A DNA stretch of 47,073 nt from Affinundibacterium nitidum (GTDB lineage Bacteria > Pseudomonadota > Gammaproteobacteria > Burkholderiales > Burkholderiaceae_D), in NCBI RefSeq assembly GCF_014284155.1, contig NZ_JACOFZ010000014.1:1-47073 (forward strand). The letters run 5' to 3'. Below are positions 25,862-34,939 of this stretch, in pieces. The first letter of the stretch is position 1. Each line of letters opens with the position of its first letter. The position numbers and the translations under genes are program-made. Under the pieces are notes generated by a model. That model saw only the letters and a list, made by a program, of their open reading frames with translations, was not told where the DNA came from and did not search any database.

Positions 25862-26086
25862 TTATGGCTTGCTAGCCGCCTGATTTTGCACTGCAGCAGA
25901 TGCAGCTGCTGGTGTCGGGCTTCCCACTGCTGGAGCATTCGCTTGAGCCACACTCGGTGCATTGACTACTGTCGGCTGTGACACTGGGGGACGAGGTGCA
26001 CTAGTACGAATCACTATCGCACCCAATACCGCTATAACAAAACCAAAGGCCAGCAATCCAAGACCAATTCGCGCGATCGTTTTCAT
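25862..26086 (-). CDS. Small single-pass membrane protein, Ala/Pro-rich tail
   Basis: 74 aa. One N-terminal transmembrane helix (about 5-26, GLGLLAFGFVIAVLGAIVI) and a low-complexity Ala/Pro/Val/Gln tail (about 28-74). AAGGAG-like sequence 5-9 nt before the ATG supports translation. It starts 35 bases after the DUF1700 gene and is followed by a strong terminator, so the two form an operon. Function unknown; possibly a membrane partner of the DUF1700 protein. Confidence 0.75.
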   Translation of the reverse strand: MKTIARIGLGLLAFGFVIAVLGAIVIRTSAPRPPVSQPTVVNAPSVAQANAPAVGSPTPAAASAAVQNQAASKP

Positions 26087-26121
26087 GAGTTTTTCTCCTT
26101 AACATAAATTAATGACAACGA

Positions 26122-26892
26122 TCAAGCTGCAAGAGGTGCTCGCAAAATCGACAAATTCCACAGCAAATACTTCTTGAAGCCGATGAACGTTAAGCGAGTC
26201 ATCATCAAACACAACAACAGCAGGCCTGTACCCAAGGCGAGCAAGGCAGCGCCGAGGAAGAAATGCCAACCATGCATTTGATTCTTAATGGTAATCGTCG
26301 ATGCTTGATGGTCGAAATGCATCGCACTGTCCTGATCGATTCGCGCCATTTCTACCGCTTCGCGCACACCCTCTTTATCGACAATAATTCCGCGCTCACT
26401 CACATCGACCCGAATATTTCTGGCACCAAAATGCTTCACATCGTATCCACGATGATTTTCGGCATGCGAATGGTATGGTCCTTTAAACTGCACTTCAGGG
26501 ACACCAGACATACTCGCTGCGAGAACTCCCACGCCAGCGAGCCACACCGCCAAAGATCCGATATAGGATGCGAAGAGAAAAACACTATAGGCGAGTGCCG
26601 GGACGACCATAATCAAATTGAAAAACATCAATCCAATTAAGGCGATGCAAAGTCCAAACAAGTTACCGATATTAAAGTCTCTTTTGAGTGATTGAAAACG
26701 CATACTCGCTCTTGCCTGCGCAGCCACCACTCTCGGATGAGGAAGCTTGTCACAAATATCAGCCTCGGACTTGCCAGTTGCAAGCTCAACCTCGAATTGC
26801 TTCAAGGTTTTCTCCAACACCTGTGCTTGCGTCGCGTTGGGTAAGTCTTGCATTTCGTGCTGCAATAGATTGATGTATTCGGTCTTATTCAT
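26122..26892 (-). CDS. DUF1700 (HAAS-type) membrane protein
   Basis: 256 aa from the ATG at 26892, which has GGAGG 5 nt upstream. An N-terminal helical domain (about 1-80: MNKTEYINLLQHEM ... LPHPRVVAAQARA) is the DUF1700/HAAS domain. Transmembrane helices follow at about 88-130 (two) and near 215-240, with a 70-residue extracytoplasmic segment rich in His (YHSHAENHRGYDVKHFG). HAAS proteins are often encoded beside a PadR regulator; none is adjacent here. Operon with the small membrane protein. Confidence 0.82.
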   Translation of the reverse strand: MNKTEYINLLQHEMQDLPNATQAQVLEKTLKQFEVELATGKSEADICDKLPHPRVVAAQARASMRFQSLKRDFNIGNLFGLCIALIGLMFFNLIMVVPALAYSVFLFASYIGSLAVWLAGVGVLAASMSGVPEVQFKGPYHSHAENHRGYDVKHFGARNIRVDVSERGIIVDKEGVREAVEMARIDQDSAMHFDHQASTITIKNQMHGWHFFLGAALLALGTGLLLLCLMMTRLTFIGFKKYLLWNLSILRAPLAA

Positions 26893-27049
26893 TTTTTCCT
26901 CCATTGAGTTCATTCTGGCTTCAAGCCTAAATCGATGGTGTAACTCTAAATGGAAAGTTAATCTGACAAAATCAAATAGCGACCAATTGCACAAAGTGAG
27001 GTACAAAGCGCGAATAATCGCGATAAAGAGGAATGAGTCGAAACGATGA

Positions 27050-28585
27050 TTATGGAATGTGAGCCAACCAAGCTTCCAGCACTGAATTGGCATTCGCTGG
27101 TAGGTGCAAGCCCAATTTCGTACGGCGCCACAGTATGTCTTGAGCCTGCGTGGCAAACTCAACTTTACAAAGATACTGAACCTCTACCTCGAATAAACCA
27201 GGCAGAATCTCTTCACCTAAGGCGGCGAGACTGTCACATCCTTTAAGCATGACATGAATACGGGCTCCATATAATCGAGCATATCTCGCGATCAAAGTTG
27301 GAGGAAGAAAAGCGTAGTATTGGCAAGCTTGAGCTAAAAAACGATCCCAATTTATTACATTTTCATTGTCGGGAGTACCACGAAAAAGATCCCCACCGGG
27401 CAGCACTGCACTATCAGTCCAATCGCCGCTTGTATTGTTTAGTAAAGGTGCGATCTGGTTCAAGGCATCTTGCGCCAAACGCCGATAAGTAGTGATCTTG
27501 CCACCAAAAACATGCAAGATTGGAGGCCCTTGATTGTCTAAATCAAAACGATAATCGCGAGTAATCGCCTTAGCATCGGTTTGTCCATCATCAACCAATG
27601 GCCGCACTCCAGAATAGGACCACAGCACATCACTTGGATCTATTTGGGTCTCAAAATATTGATTACTCAACTCGCATAAATAGCGAACTTCTTCTGCGGA
27701 AATTTGCAACTGGTTTGGGTCTGCATGAAATTCAATATCCGTGGTACCGATCAAGGTGTATTCGTGTTCGTAGGGAATCGCAAACACGATACGCCCATCT
27801 GGGTGCTGAAAAATATATGCATGAGCATGCTCAAACAGCCGCTTGACGACGATATGACTACCCTTCACCAACTTCAAATGTTTAGGTGCTAAAGATGGGG
27901 AGTATTGATGTTGAAGTTCAGCAGCCCACGCGCCACTCGCGTTTACCACTGCTTTTGCTTGCACCCTTAGGTTGACGCTCTTCTGCGCGCCTTGCTGTAC
28001 CAAAGACGCGGTCCAGACTCCATCAACTCGCTGCAAATCCATACATTTTGTGCGAGTCAAAATTCTGGCTCCATGCTCACGTGCATCGATCGCGTTCAAT
28101 ATGACTAAGCGCGCATCGTCAACCCAAGCATCGGAGTATGCAAAGCCATGCTTGAAAATTTTCTTCAAAGGTCGACCGACTTCGTGTGAATCGAAGTCAA
28201 TGCTGTGTGAACTTGGGAGCAATGCTCGCGCTGCCAGATGATCATACAAAAATAGGCCGGCTCGCAATAACCATCTCGGGCGCAAGCCTTCGCGATGCGG
28301 CATGATGAAGCGTAAAGGAGAGATCAAATGCGGCGCCAAACGCATCAAGACTTCTCGCTCCTTGAGCGCTTTTCGTACTAATTGAAATTCATAGTATTCA
28401 AGATAACGCAGTCCGCCATGAATCAGTTTCGATGAGGCGGATGAAGTGTGTGATGCTAAGTCATCTTTCTCACACAAAATCACTCGCAGTCCTCGGCCGG
28501 CAGCGTCACGTGCGACACCCACACCATTAATGCCACCGCCGATCACCAACAGGTCACAGTGATCTGATTCGTCTTGAGAATGCAT
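27050..28585 (-). CDS. glpD: Glycerol-3-phosphate dehydrogenase
   Basis: 511 aa, typical length. The N-terminal FAD-binding GGGINGVGVARDAAGRG motif (about 16-32) and the SSASSKLIHGGLRYLEY segment (about 50-65) are diagnostic of GlpD, with a C-terminal helical cap. It oxidises sn-glycerol 3-phosphate to dihydroxyacetone phosphate at the membrane and passes electrons to quinone. No glpF/glpK is adjacent. It is divergent from the MFS transporter gene. DHAP, its product, is also the substrate of methylglyoxal synthase, encoded about 10 kb away; a link is speculative. Confidence 0.93.
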   Translation of the reverse strand: MHSQDESDHCDLLVIGGGINGVGVARDAAGRGLRVILCEKDDLASHTSSASSKLIHGGLRYLEYYEFQLVRKALKEREVLMRLAPHLISPLRFIMPHREGLRPRWLLRAGLFLYDHLAARALLPSSHSIDFDSHEVGRPLKKIFKHGFAYSDAWVDDARLVILNAIDAREHGARILTRTKCMDLQRVDGVWTASLVQQGAQKSVNLRVQAKAVVNASGAWAAELQHQYSPSLAPKHLKLVKGSHIVVKRLFEHAHAYIFQHPDGRIVFAIPYEHEYTLIGTTDIEFHADPNQLQISAEEVRYLCELSNQYFETQIDPSDVLWSYSGVRPLVDDGQTDAKAITRDYRFDLDNQGPPILHVFGGKITTYRRLAQDALNQIAPLLNNTSGDWTDSAVLPGGDLFRGTPDNENVINWDRFLAQACQYYAFLPPTLIARYARLYGARIHVMLKGCDSLAALGEEILPGLFEVEVQYLCKVEFATQAQDILWRRTKLGLHLPANANSVLEAWLAHIP

Positions 28586-28888
28586 ATCAGTCCCGATTCA
28601 CTTGATGTAACTCAAACACCTTGGCAAATAGACCAAATTCTTAAAAATTAAGTGTATGGTTTTACATAACTTACCTACCCCGAACATCATAATCGACCTA
28701 TCAGGGTTTTCACTTATTTTTCGCTTTTCACAACGTTTACGAACGATATAAACTAATTTTTCAATTCCTGACAAATTTCGATTGTCATTTACGGGCAAAG
28801 TTGATAGTTTATTAGGCGAGAGCGTAAATATATGAGGAATTAGCAGCACACATTAGTAACATAACGACAATCACAAAAAGGAGACTTT
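28586..28888. other. Divergent intergenic region glpD / MFS transporter
   Basis: 303 bases, AT-rich, holding a candidate promoter for the transporter (28801-28830). No other gene or motif was seen. Confidence 0.5.
28801..28830 (+). promoter_or_regulatory. Candidate sigma70 promoter of the MFS transporter
   Basis: TTGATA (28801-28806) and TAAATA (28825-28830), spaced 18 nt, about 60 bases before the ATG. The transporter's ribosome binding site is AGGAG, 6 nt before the start codon. Confidence 0.4.
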
Positions 28889-30544
28889 ATGAGCACCGCA
28901 ACAGTTGCATCTGAAGGAATGACCAAAGAGGAACGGAAAGTCATTTTCGCCTCGTCACTCGGTACCGTTTTTGAATGGTACGATTTTTATCTCTACGGCA
29001 CGCTCGCTGCCATCATCGGTAAGAAATTTTTTACCGCACTCGATCCAAACTCACAGATGATTTTCTCACTGCTCGCTTTCGCAGCAGGCTTTATCGTTCG
29101 TCCGTTTGGCGCGTTAGTGTTCGGACGTCTAGGTGACATGATTGGTCGTAAGTACACCTTCTTGGTCACGATTGTGATCATGGGCGGCTCGACAGCGATT
29201 GTTGGTTGTTTGCCTGGCTATGAAGTCATCGGTATTGCGGCCCCTGTGCTGTTAATCATTTTGCGTATGTTGCAAGGTTTGGCACTTGGTGGTGAATATG
29301 GCGGTGCTGCAACCTACGTAGCGGAACACTCTCCACGCGGAAAACGTGGCTTGTTCACATCTTGGATTCAAACAACCGCGACCTTGGGTTTGTTCTTGTC
29401 CTTGCTGGTGATTTTGGGTGCACGTACAGCGGTTGGCGAAGAAGCATTTGCTGACTGGGGCTGGCGTATCCCATTCCTGGTTTCTATTATCTTGTTAGCG
29501 ATCTCAGTCTGGATTCGTATGTCCATGAATGAATCTCCAGCATTCGCGAAAATGAAATCAGAAGGTAAAGTCTCTAAAGCGCCATTGACCGAATCTTTCG
29601 GTAAATGGAGCAATTTGAAGATCGTTATCTTGGCATTGGTTGGTTTGACAGCAGGTCAAGCGGTCGTGTGGTACACAGGTCAGTTCTATGCGCTGTTCTT
29701 CCTGACTAACACACTGAAAGTTGATAACGCTACCGCGAATTTGATGATCGCGGCGTCTTTGATTATCGGCACACCGTTCTTCGTGGTATTCGGTGCGTTG
29801 TCAGATAAGATCGGTCGCAAACCTATTATTATGGCTGGCTGTTTGATCGCGGCTTTGACTTACTTCCCACTGTTCAAAGCATTGACTGAAGCAGCAAACC
29901 CAGCTTTGGCCGCAGCACAAACTGCGAACAAGATTGTGGTGACTGCAGACCCATCTGAATGTTCATTCCAGTTCAACCCAACTGGCACCAAAAAATTCAC
30001 TAGCTCCTGTGATATTGCAAAACAGGTGTTGGCGGCTAACTCAGCTAGCTATGAGACAGTCGATGGTAAAGGTCCTGCAACAATCGCAATTGGTAGCACT
30101 ACGATCGAGTCTTATGCTGCAACAGGCTTGGCCAAAGCAGATGCCACAGCAAAAGATGCAGCCTTCAAGAAAACCGTTGTTGACGCTTTACGTGCAGCGG
30201 GTTACCCAGCGAAAGCTGATCCTGCTAAGCTCAATAAGCCAATGGTCATCTTGATTCTGTCGATCTTGGTCGTCTACGTCACGATGGTGTATGGTCCAAT
30301 TGCAGCGATGCTGGTTGAAATGTTCCCAACTCGTATTCGCTACACATCCATGTCCTTGCCATATCACATCGGTAACGGCTGGTTCGGTGGTTTATTACCT
30401 GCGACCGGTGTCGCGATCGTTGCGCAAACCGGTAACATGTATAACGGTTTGTGGTATCCAATTATCGTTGCTAGCATTACTTTTGTTATCGGCATGCTGT
30501 TCGTCAAAGAGACAAAAGATATCGATATCTACGAAAACGATTGA
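28889..30544 (+). CDS. MHS-family MFS transporter with large periplasmic loop
   Basis: 551 aa, 12-helix MFS of the metabolite:proton symporter (MHS) family, recognised by SSLGTVFEWYDFYLYGTLA in TM1, the loop 2-3 motif GRLGDMIGRKY and LGGEYGGAATYVAEHSP. An insertion of about 115 residues (about 334-449) sits between TM9 and TM10, carrying two Cys (in SECSF and SSCD) and Ala-rich repeats; it would face the periplasm. Substrate is likely an organic acid or osmolyte, but is unknown. The codon usage looks biased toward preferred codons, suggesting high expression. A strong terminator follows. Confidence 0.9.
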   Translation: MSTATVASEGMTKEERKVIFASSLGTVFEWYDFYLYGTLAAIIGKKFFTALDPNSQMIFSLLAFAAGFIVRPFGALVFGRLGDMIGRKYTFLVTIVIMGGSTAIVGCLPGYEVIGIAAPVLLIILRMLQGLALGGEYGGAATYVAEHSPRGKRGLFTSWIQTTATLGLFLSLLVILGARTAVGEEAFADWGWRIPFLVSIILLAISVWIRMSMNESPAFAKMKSEGKVSKAPLTESFGKWSNLKIVILALVGLTAGQAVVWYTGQFYALFFLTNTLKVDNATANLMIAASLIIGTPFFVVFGALSDKIGRKPIIMAGCLIAALTYFPLFKALTEAANPALAAAQTANKIVVTADPSECSFQFNPTGTKKFTSSCDIAKQVLAANSASYETVDGKGPATIAIGSTTIESYAATGLAKADATAKDAAFKKTVVDALRAAGYPAKADPAKLNKPMVILILSILVVYVTMVYGPIAAMLVEMFPTRIRYTSMSLPYHIGNGWFGGLLPATGVAIVAQTGNMYNGLWYPIIVASITFVIGMLFVKETKDIDIYEND

Positions 30545-30565
30545 TTTCCAAGCACAATCAGTTCG

Positions 30566-30592
30566 AAAAGCCCACTTCGGTGGGCTTTTTTT
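30566..30592 (+). terminator. Terminator of the MFS transporter gene
   Basis: AAAAGCCCAC-TTCG-GTGGGCTTTT stem (10 bp) plus a T-run, 22 bases after the stop. Confidence 0.9.
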
Positions 30593-30757
30593 ATGGGACA
30601 GCTTAAAGCTAAGTAAAAATCCATATTTCCATTTTCTGTTTTTGTAGTAAAAATGCTTATGAAAAATTAAATGCTGTTGGCAAAAAAAGGACTAATATCT
30701 AGTGTATGGATCACAGCTTTTGCAATATCGGCCAACCCTACTTTGCAGGAAAACAAA

Positions 30758-31312
30758 ATGGCAACGATCTACTACGACAAAACAGAAAAAGGCCGCGAGG
30801 AAATTAGCAGTCGAAAATATCAACTGCCTTCTAAGCTTAGGCCACTCTTAGTCATGATTGATGGAAAACACGGCAGCGAAGAGCTACTCAAACGATTAGC
30901 TGCGCTTGGCCTCAACCAAGAGAATTTGAACGAACTGCTACGCTTAGAGTTCATCGCACCAGTTGCAGTACCCAGCCAAGCCGCTGCAACCGAGGCACAC
31001 AAAGACCATCTCTCAGCCACGCCACAGTCCGTTACAGTGGCTAAAACGGCCCCTATCGAGCTAACTGACGACAAGCCGTCTACCCCTGCTGAGAAAATCG
31101 CTACTATCCGTCAATTTTTTACAGAAACGATTAAGGGAAACTTGGGTCTTCGAGGATTTACTCTGCAACTCAAGGTTGAGCGAGCAGATACATTAGAAGA
31201 TTTTATTAGTTTGAGCGAAGACTACGTTGAAGCACTATACAAAGCAAAGGGACAACAAATTGCGCGCAATCTTGAAGCTCGTCTTAAAGAACTTATCGAG
31301 AATGCGCGCTAA
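30758..31312 (+). CDS. Hypothetical protein, Burkholderiales-type
   Basis: 184 aa from the ATG at 30758 (MATIYYDKTEKG), preceded by AGGA about 9 nt upstream; an upstream in-frame start is rejected. The N-terminal domain (about 1-75) has an EI-SRKYQLPSKLRPLLVMIDGK segment and a helical, winged-helix-like character. A Thr/Ala/Pro-rich linker (about 80-125) leads to a helical C-terminal domain (about 125-184, FFTETIKGNLGLRGFTLQLKVE). No signal peptide. Similar unnamed proteins are familiar in betaproteobacteria; function unknown. Convergent with the aminotransferase. Confidence 0.7.
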   Translation: MATIYYDKTEKGREEISSRKYQLPSKLRPLLVMIDGKHGSEELLKRLAALGLNQENLNELLRLEFIAPVAVPSQAAATEAHKDHLSATPQSVTVAKTAPIELTDDKPSTPAEKIATIRQFFTETIKGNLGLRGFTLQLKVERADTLEDFISLSEDYVEALYKAKGQQIARNLEARLKELIENAR

Positions 31313-31325
31313 TGCCTGTGAGGCC

Positions 31326-32156
31326 TTAATTGGCTTGCATAAACTCCCAGTATAACTTTCGAGCAAGCGTCGCCATTTCGCCGATTGGCATTTCGTGATT
31401 TTCATACTTCGTACATGGAATCACTTTGCCATAATTCCCCGTATTAAAAATCTCTACAGCTGACTGCAGCTCTTGGGGGCGCACTGTGCGCTCCACTACG
31501 TCCACACCAGCAGTGCCCAAAAGCTGTATGACTCGCGCCCGCGTAATTCCCGATAAGAAGCAGCCATTTGCAATTGGTGTTACCACTCGACCATCAGCAT
31601 CAACGAAAAACAAATTTGCAGTGGCGAATTCAGCGACATTTCCAAGTGGATCGCAAACAACCGCGTTATCGAAACCACGTTGCTTCGCTGCGACTAATGC
31701 ACGCGTCGTGTTCGGGTACAAACACGAGGCTTTAGCATTGGTTGGAGCCATACTTGGAGAGGGGCGATGTAGTGTGGAGAGACAGGCTGAGAACCCCTCA
31801 AACTTTGGAACCGGTGCATCAAACAGCGTTAAAGCGAAACCTGAACGCGTAGGCACCAAGAGCCCTTCCAGTCCAAAAATCAATGGGCGAATATAAAGCT
31901 CAGCGTCGACTGGAAAGCGAGCTACACCCTCGCGGCACAGGGCATCGAGTTCATCAATCCCATATTCACAAGTCAAGCCCAATTCATTGGCACTACGTAA
32001 GGCGCGTTCCAGATGCAAGCGTAAGTCTGGCAAGTGACCTCGTATCGCCCTCGCTCCATCGAAAATGGACGAGCCAAGCCAGACACTATGATCCATCGCT
32101 CCCATGATGGGAGCATTACCTTCACGCCATTGTCCATCGATATATGTCAAATACAT
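31326..32156 (-). CDS. Class IV aminotransferase (branched-chain aminotransferase-like)
   Basis: 276 aa fold type IV PLP enzyme. Lys142 (in NAKASCLYPNTTRAL) is the likely PLP-binding residue, followed by a typical EFATANLFFV and NGCFLSGITRARVI phosphate-binding region. Length and motifs fit a BCAT/D-amino-acid aminotransferase/ADC lyase superfamily member; the exact substrate is not decidable, and branched-chain is the likeliest. It is cytoplasmic. An ilvE assignment would be a guess. The TonB-like genes lie upstream on the same strand behind a terminator. Confidence 0.85.
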   Translation of the reverse strand: MYLTYIDGQWREGNAPIMGAMDHSVWLGSSIFDGARAIRGHLPDLRLHLERALRSANELGLTCEYGIDELDALCREGVARFPVDAELYIRPLIFGLEGLLVPTRSGFALTLFDAPVPKFEGFSACLSTLHRPSPSMAPTNAKASCLYPNTTRALVAAKQRGFDNAVVCDPLGNVAEFATANLFFVDADGRVVTPIANGCFLSGITRARVIQLLGTAGVDVVERTVRPQELQSAVEIFNTGNYGKVIPCTKYENHEMPIGEMATLARKLYWEFMQAN

Positions 32157-32186
32157 ACTTCTTCCTTAGAAATACCCTAAAAAAAA

Positions 32187-32212
32187 ACCCGCCACTTACC
32201 GTGACGGGTTTC
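32187..32212 (-). terminator. Terminator after the tandem TonB-C genes
   Basis: On the minus strand AAACCCG-T-CAC-GGTAA-GTG-G-CGGGTTT, one mismatch pair in the stem, with a long T-run, 19 bases after the stop. Confidence 0.75.
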
Positions 32213-32230
32213 ACACATTGCTAAGTGAAA

Positions 32231-32575
32231 CTATTCCAACTTCCAAACAAAGTCGACTTTTGCCCATACTTGGTCAGGCTTGCCGTCTTTTGTCCCAGGT
32301 TTGAATTTGCACAAACTTAATGCAGTCAATGCGGCTTTATCAAGACTCTTAGAGCCGCTCGATTTTTCAACTTTGGAGTCAACCACTTTTCCATCTGGAC
32401 TTACCAAAAAACCCATCGATACGGTTCCAGTTTCTTCATTCATCAAAGCTGCTTTTGGATACTTTGGAGGATCGCAAGATTTGCTGTCAATTACTGGAGA
32501 GACCTCGGCAGCGAGACTCGTACTCGATACTACCAACAAGGCGCAAGACACGATCGCAGAAATTTTAGAATTCAT
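32231..32575 (-). CDS. Secreted TonB C-terminal-domain protein (paralogue 1)
   Basis: 114 aa from the ATG at 32575. It has a signal peptide (about 1-23) and a single TonB C-terminal domain: PPKYPKAALMNEETGTVSMGFLV ... DKAALTALSLCKFKPG. There is no transmembrane anchor or Pro-rich spacer, unlike classical TonB. Two Cys (SKSCDPP and LSLCKFK) likely form a disulfide. It lies 46 bases after its close paralogue on the same strand. Because it lacks the ExbB/ExbD-contacting helix, energy transduction by itself is doubtful; a periplasmic partner role is inferred. Confidence 0.85.
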   Translation of the reverse strand: MNSKISAIVSCALLVVSSTSLAAEVSPVIDSKSCDPPKYPKAALMNEETGTVSMGFLVSPDGKVVDSKVEKSSGSKSLDKAALTALSLCKFKPGTKDGKPDQVWAKVDFVWKLE

Positions 32576-32621
32576 AAACAAACTCGCTGTTATTGGTTAA
32601 GGAAAAAGCAGACACAGACCT

Positions 32622-32963
32622 TCAAAACTTCCAGACAAAATCAACTTTCGTCCACATTTGCTCAACTTTACCATCTTTCGAACCAGGTTTAAACTTACAT
32701 AGACTTAAGGCTGCTAGCGCTGCTTTGTCCAAACTTTTCGAGCCACTTGTGCTTTCAATTTTAGAGTCAACCACTTTTCCATCAACGCTGACCAAAAACC
32801 CCAAAGTTACAGTTCCAGTTTCTTCATTCATCAATGACGCTTTAGGATATTTAGGTGCTTCACACGACTTATTGTCCATCACTGGTTGATTTACTGCAGC
32901 TACCGCGTTACCTAAGCTAGAAAATGCTAACACTACACTTGCTACAAGAATTCGAATCTGCAT
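32622..32963 (-). CDS. Secreted TonB C-terminal-domain protein (paralogue 2)
   Basis: 113 aa from the ATG at 32963, with AAGGTGAGA upstream; the longer frame to 33014 overlaps the chemoreceptor gene end and is rejected. Signal peptide about 1-23 (LGNAVA), then the same TonB C-terminal domain and paired Cys (SCEAPKYP and LSLCKFKPG) as its neighbour. The two domains are near-identical over about 90 residues, a recent tandem duplication. It lies 36 bases downstream of the chemoreceptor stop. Confidence 0.85.
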   Translation of the reverse strand: MQIRILVASVVLAFSSLGNAVAAVNQPVMDNKSCEAPKYPKASLMNEETGTVTLGFLVSVDGKVVDSKIESTSGSKSLDKAALAALSLCKFKPGSKDGKVEQMWTKVDFVWKF

Positions 32964-32998
32964 AAGTCTCACCTTCTCAGTCAAATACGTCGTCGGTA

Positions 32999-34735
32999 TT
33001 AAAATTCTTCCCAATCGTCATCACTTGCTTTCGCTGGACTCGCTTTCTTCGGTGCAGGTTTAGCGGAAGGTAATGATTTCACAGAGGATTTCACTTGCGG
33101 TTTTGCCGCTTGGGGCGCAGGTTTTGCAGCGGCACTTTGTCTCGGTGCGAACATACTTTGTTCACCCACATTCAATTTAAAGATACTGACGACTTTCGCC
33201 AACTCACCCGCTTGATCTTGTAGACTCTGCGCGGCGGCTGCAGCTTCCTCCACCAATGCTGCATTTTGCTGAGTCATGCCATCCATTTCGATAATCGCTA
33301 AATTGACGGCTTCGATACCAGTACTTTGTTCTTGGCTAGCAGCGCTAATTTCAGCAATGATGTCAGTGACGTGACGCACACTCGACACAACCTCATCAAT
33401 CGTTGCGCCAGCTTGGCCAACCAACTTACTGCCGATCTCCACTTTCTCGACTGAGTCACCGATCAAGGTCTTAATTTCCTTAGCCGCAGCAGCACTACGT
33501 TGTGCCAAGCTACGGACTTCAGATGCAACCACCGCAAAACCACGACCTTGCTCACCTGCACGCGCAGCTTCAACTGCAGCATTCAACGCGAGAATATTTG
33601 TTTGGAATGCGATGCCGTCAATCACACTAATAATGTCGACAATTTTCTTCGCAGATTCATTGATCGAACTCATCGTATCAACAACTTCAGCAACGACCAC
33701 ACCACCTTGACGTGCGACGTCAGAAGCGGATGCTGCTAACTTATTCGCTTCACGTGCATTGTCTGCATTTTGCTTCACGGTAGTCGTCAATTCTTTCATC
33801 GACGCAGTCGTCTTCTCGAGAGAACTTGCCTGTTGCTCCGTACGAGAAGACAAGTCCAAGTTTCCAGATGCAATTTCACGCGAAGCTGTTGCGATTGTGT
33901 CTGTGCCGACGCGAACTTGTCCAACGATATTGACCAAGCTATCACGCATCGTTTTCATTTCATGAATCAAACTATCGTTGTCACCATTTTCGCTATCAAT
34001 CACGCCAGACAAATCACCAGACGCAATCTTGCTTGCGATTTCAGCGGCATAATCCGGCTCACCACCCAATTGCTTCAACAGACTACGCGTAATAAAGATT
34101 GCTGCCACTATTCCCAAAACGAGTGCAGCGCAACCCAAGATCAACAGTAAATTTCTTGCGTAACTGAACGCAGACTTAGCTTCATCTGCGACCGCTACCG
34201 ACTGCTTGTCACCATGCGTCACCATCTCATCCAACACGTTCAACCAAGCATCCTGCACAGGGCGAATTTTCTTGATCAAAGAAATTGTTGCCATTTCCTG
34301 ATTATTGGCTAAGCCCAAGTCTTTGGCTAAATTAGGCAAGGGCTCCGCTGCTTTTTCCTTCTCTTTCAGTTTGACTAAAAGATCTTTTTCTTCCTTGCTG
34401 AAATTTGGATCCTTCTTCAAGGAGTCCAATAACTTCCCCTCAAGTTCAGAGTAATCTTTCGATTGTTTCTCAATCTTCTTGAGGTCCTTGGCCATGTCAT
34501 CCAAGTCGGTCAAAAGAGTCAAATTACGTAATGAAACTTGGCGGTCATAAACGATAGCGCGCATGTCCAAAATCATGCGACCCTGCTTGTTGCTGACGTT
34601 GACGATGTTTTCCAGTCTGTCCTGAATGAGCGACATGCCTGAAATGCCTAGTGCTGTCACCGCGATCAGCAAAACGAAGACCAGTGCGAAACCGAGCCCG
34701 AGGCGCTTACCCACTTTCATTGTAGTTAAGTTCAT
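32999..34735 (-). CDS. Methyl-accepting chemotaxis protein with CheR-tether tail
   Basis: 578 aa. TM1 (about 11-33), a periplasmic four-helix-bundle ligand domain (about 34-188, 4HB_MCP-like), TM2 (about 191-213), HAMP (about 214-268) and an MCP signalling domain (about 290-510), with the hairpin tip containing [26 protein letters not shown] Pro/Ala/Lys-rich linker (about 530-570) ends in DDDWEEF, a pentapeptide-like tail (xWxxF) matching the CheR/CheB-docking motif (NWETF in E. coli). A standard transmembrane chemoreceptor; ligand unknown. No other chemotaxis genes are in the window. Confidence 0.92.
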   Translation of the reverse strand: MNLTTMKVGKRLGLGFALVFVLLIAVTALGISGMSLIQDRLENIVNVSNKQGRMILDMRAIVYDRQVSLRNLTLLTDLDDMAKDLKKIEKQSKDYSELEGKLLDSLKKDPNFSKEEKDLLVKLKEKEKAAEPLPNLAKDLGLANNQEMATISLIKKIRPVQDAWLNVLDEMVTHGDKQSVAVADEAKSAFSYARNLLLILGCAALVLGIVAAIFITRSLLKQLGGEPDYAAEIASKIASGDLSGVIDSENGDNDSLIHEMKTMRDSLVNIVGQVRVGTDTIATASREIASGNLDLSSRTEQQASSLEKTTASMKELTTTVKQNADNAREANKLAASASDVARQGGVVVAEVVDTMSSINESAKKIVDIISVIDGIAFQTNILALNAAVEAARAGEQGRGFAVVASEVRSLAQRSAAAAKEIKTLIGDSVEKVEIGSKLVGQAGATIDEVVSSVRHVTDIIAEISAASQEQSTGIEAVNLAIIEMDGMTQQNAALVEEAAAAAQSLQDQAGELAKVVSIFKLNVGEQSMFAPRQSAAAKPAPQAAKPQVKSSVKSLPSAKPAPKKASPAKASDDDWEEF

Positions 34736-34849
34736 GTTATTTCAGCCAAGTTAGGAGTTAAATTACTCGATTTGAATCGGCGAATTTCCGTCAAAGCGAG
34801 CGTACAAGTCATGAGAACTTATAGGTTTAAAAGTGTATTCTCAGTATAA

Positions 34850-34870
34850 AAGGAGGCAACTTGCCACCTT
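34850..34870. repeat. Imperfect inverted repeat
   Basis: AAGG-A-GGCAA-C-TTGCC-A-CCTT: a palindrome of 9 paired bases with one A/A mismatch. On the minus strand it is followed by a T-run (TTTTATA), so it could terminate or attenuate leftward transcription. Confidence 0.4.
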
Positions 34871-34904
34871 AAACAAGTCGACTACTTGATTAGAATATAC
34901 TCCA

Positions 34905-34939
34905 TTTTTGCCTGTTGGCAAGTCACCAAGTGGCAAAAA
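34905..34939. terminator. Bidirectional terminator-like hairpin downstream of ptsI
   Basis: TTTTTGCC-TG-TTGG, a 7-nt loop, then CCAA-GT-GGCAAAAA: a stem with a 2x2 internal mismatch and A/T-runs on both sides. It lies about 145 bases beyond the ptsI stop. Confidence 0.5.

Noticed and set aside
34774-34781. Sigma28-like -10 (GCCGATTC) upstream of the chemoreceptor gene
   Set aside because: Two mismatches to the -10 consensus and no TAAA-type -35 at the right distance.
34850-34870. Sigma54 promoter (TGGC..TTGC) on the minus strand
   Set aside because: The GG and GC dinucleotides are not 10 bases apart; the pattern is explained by the inverted repeat.
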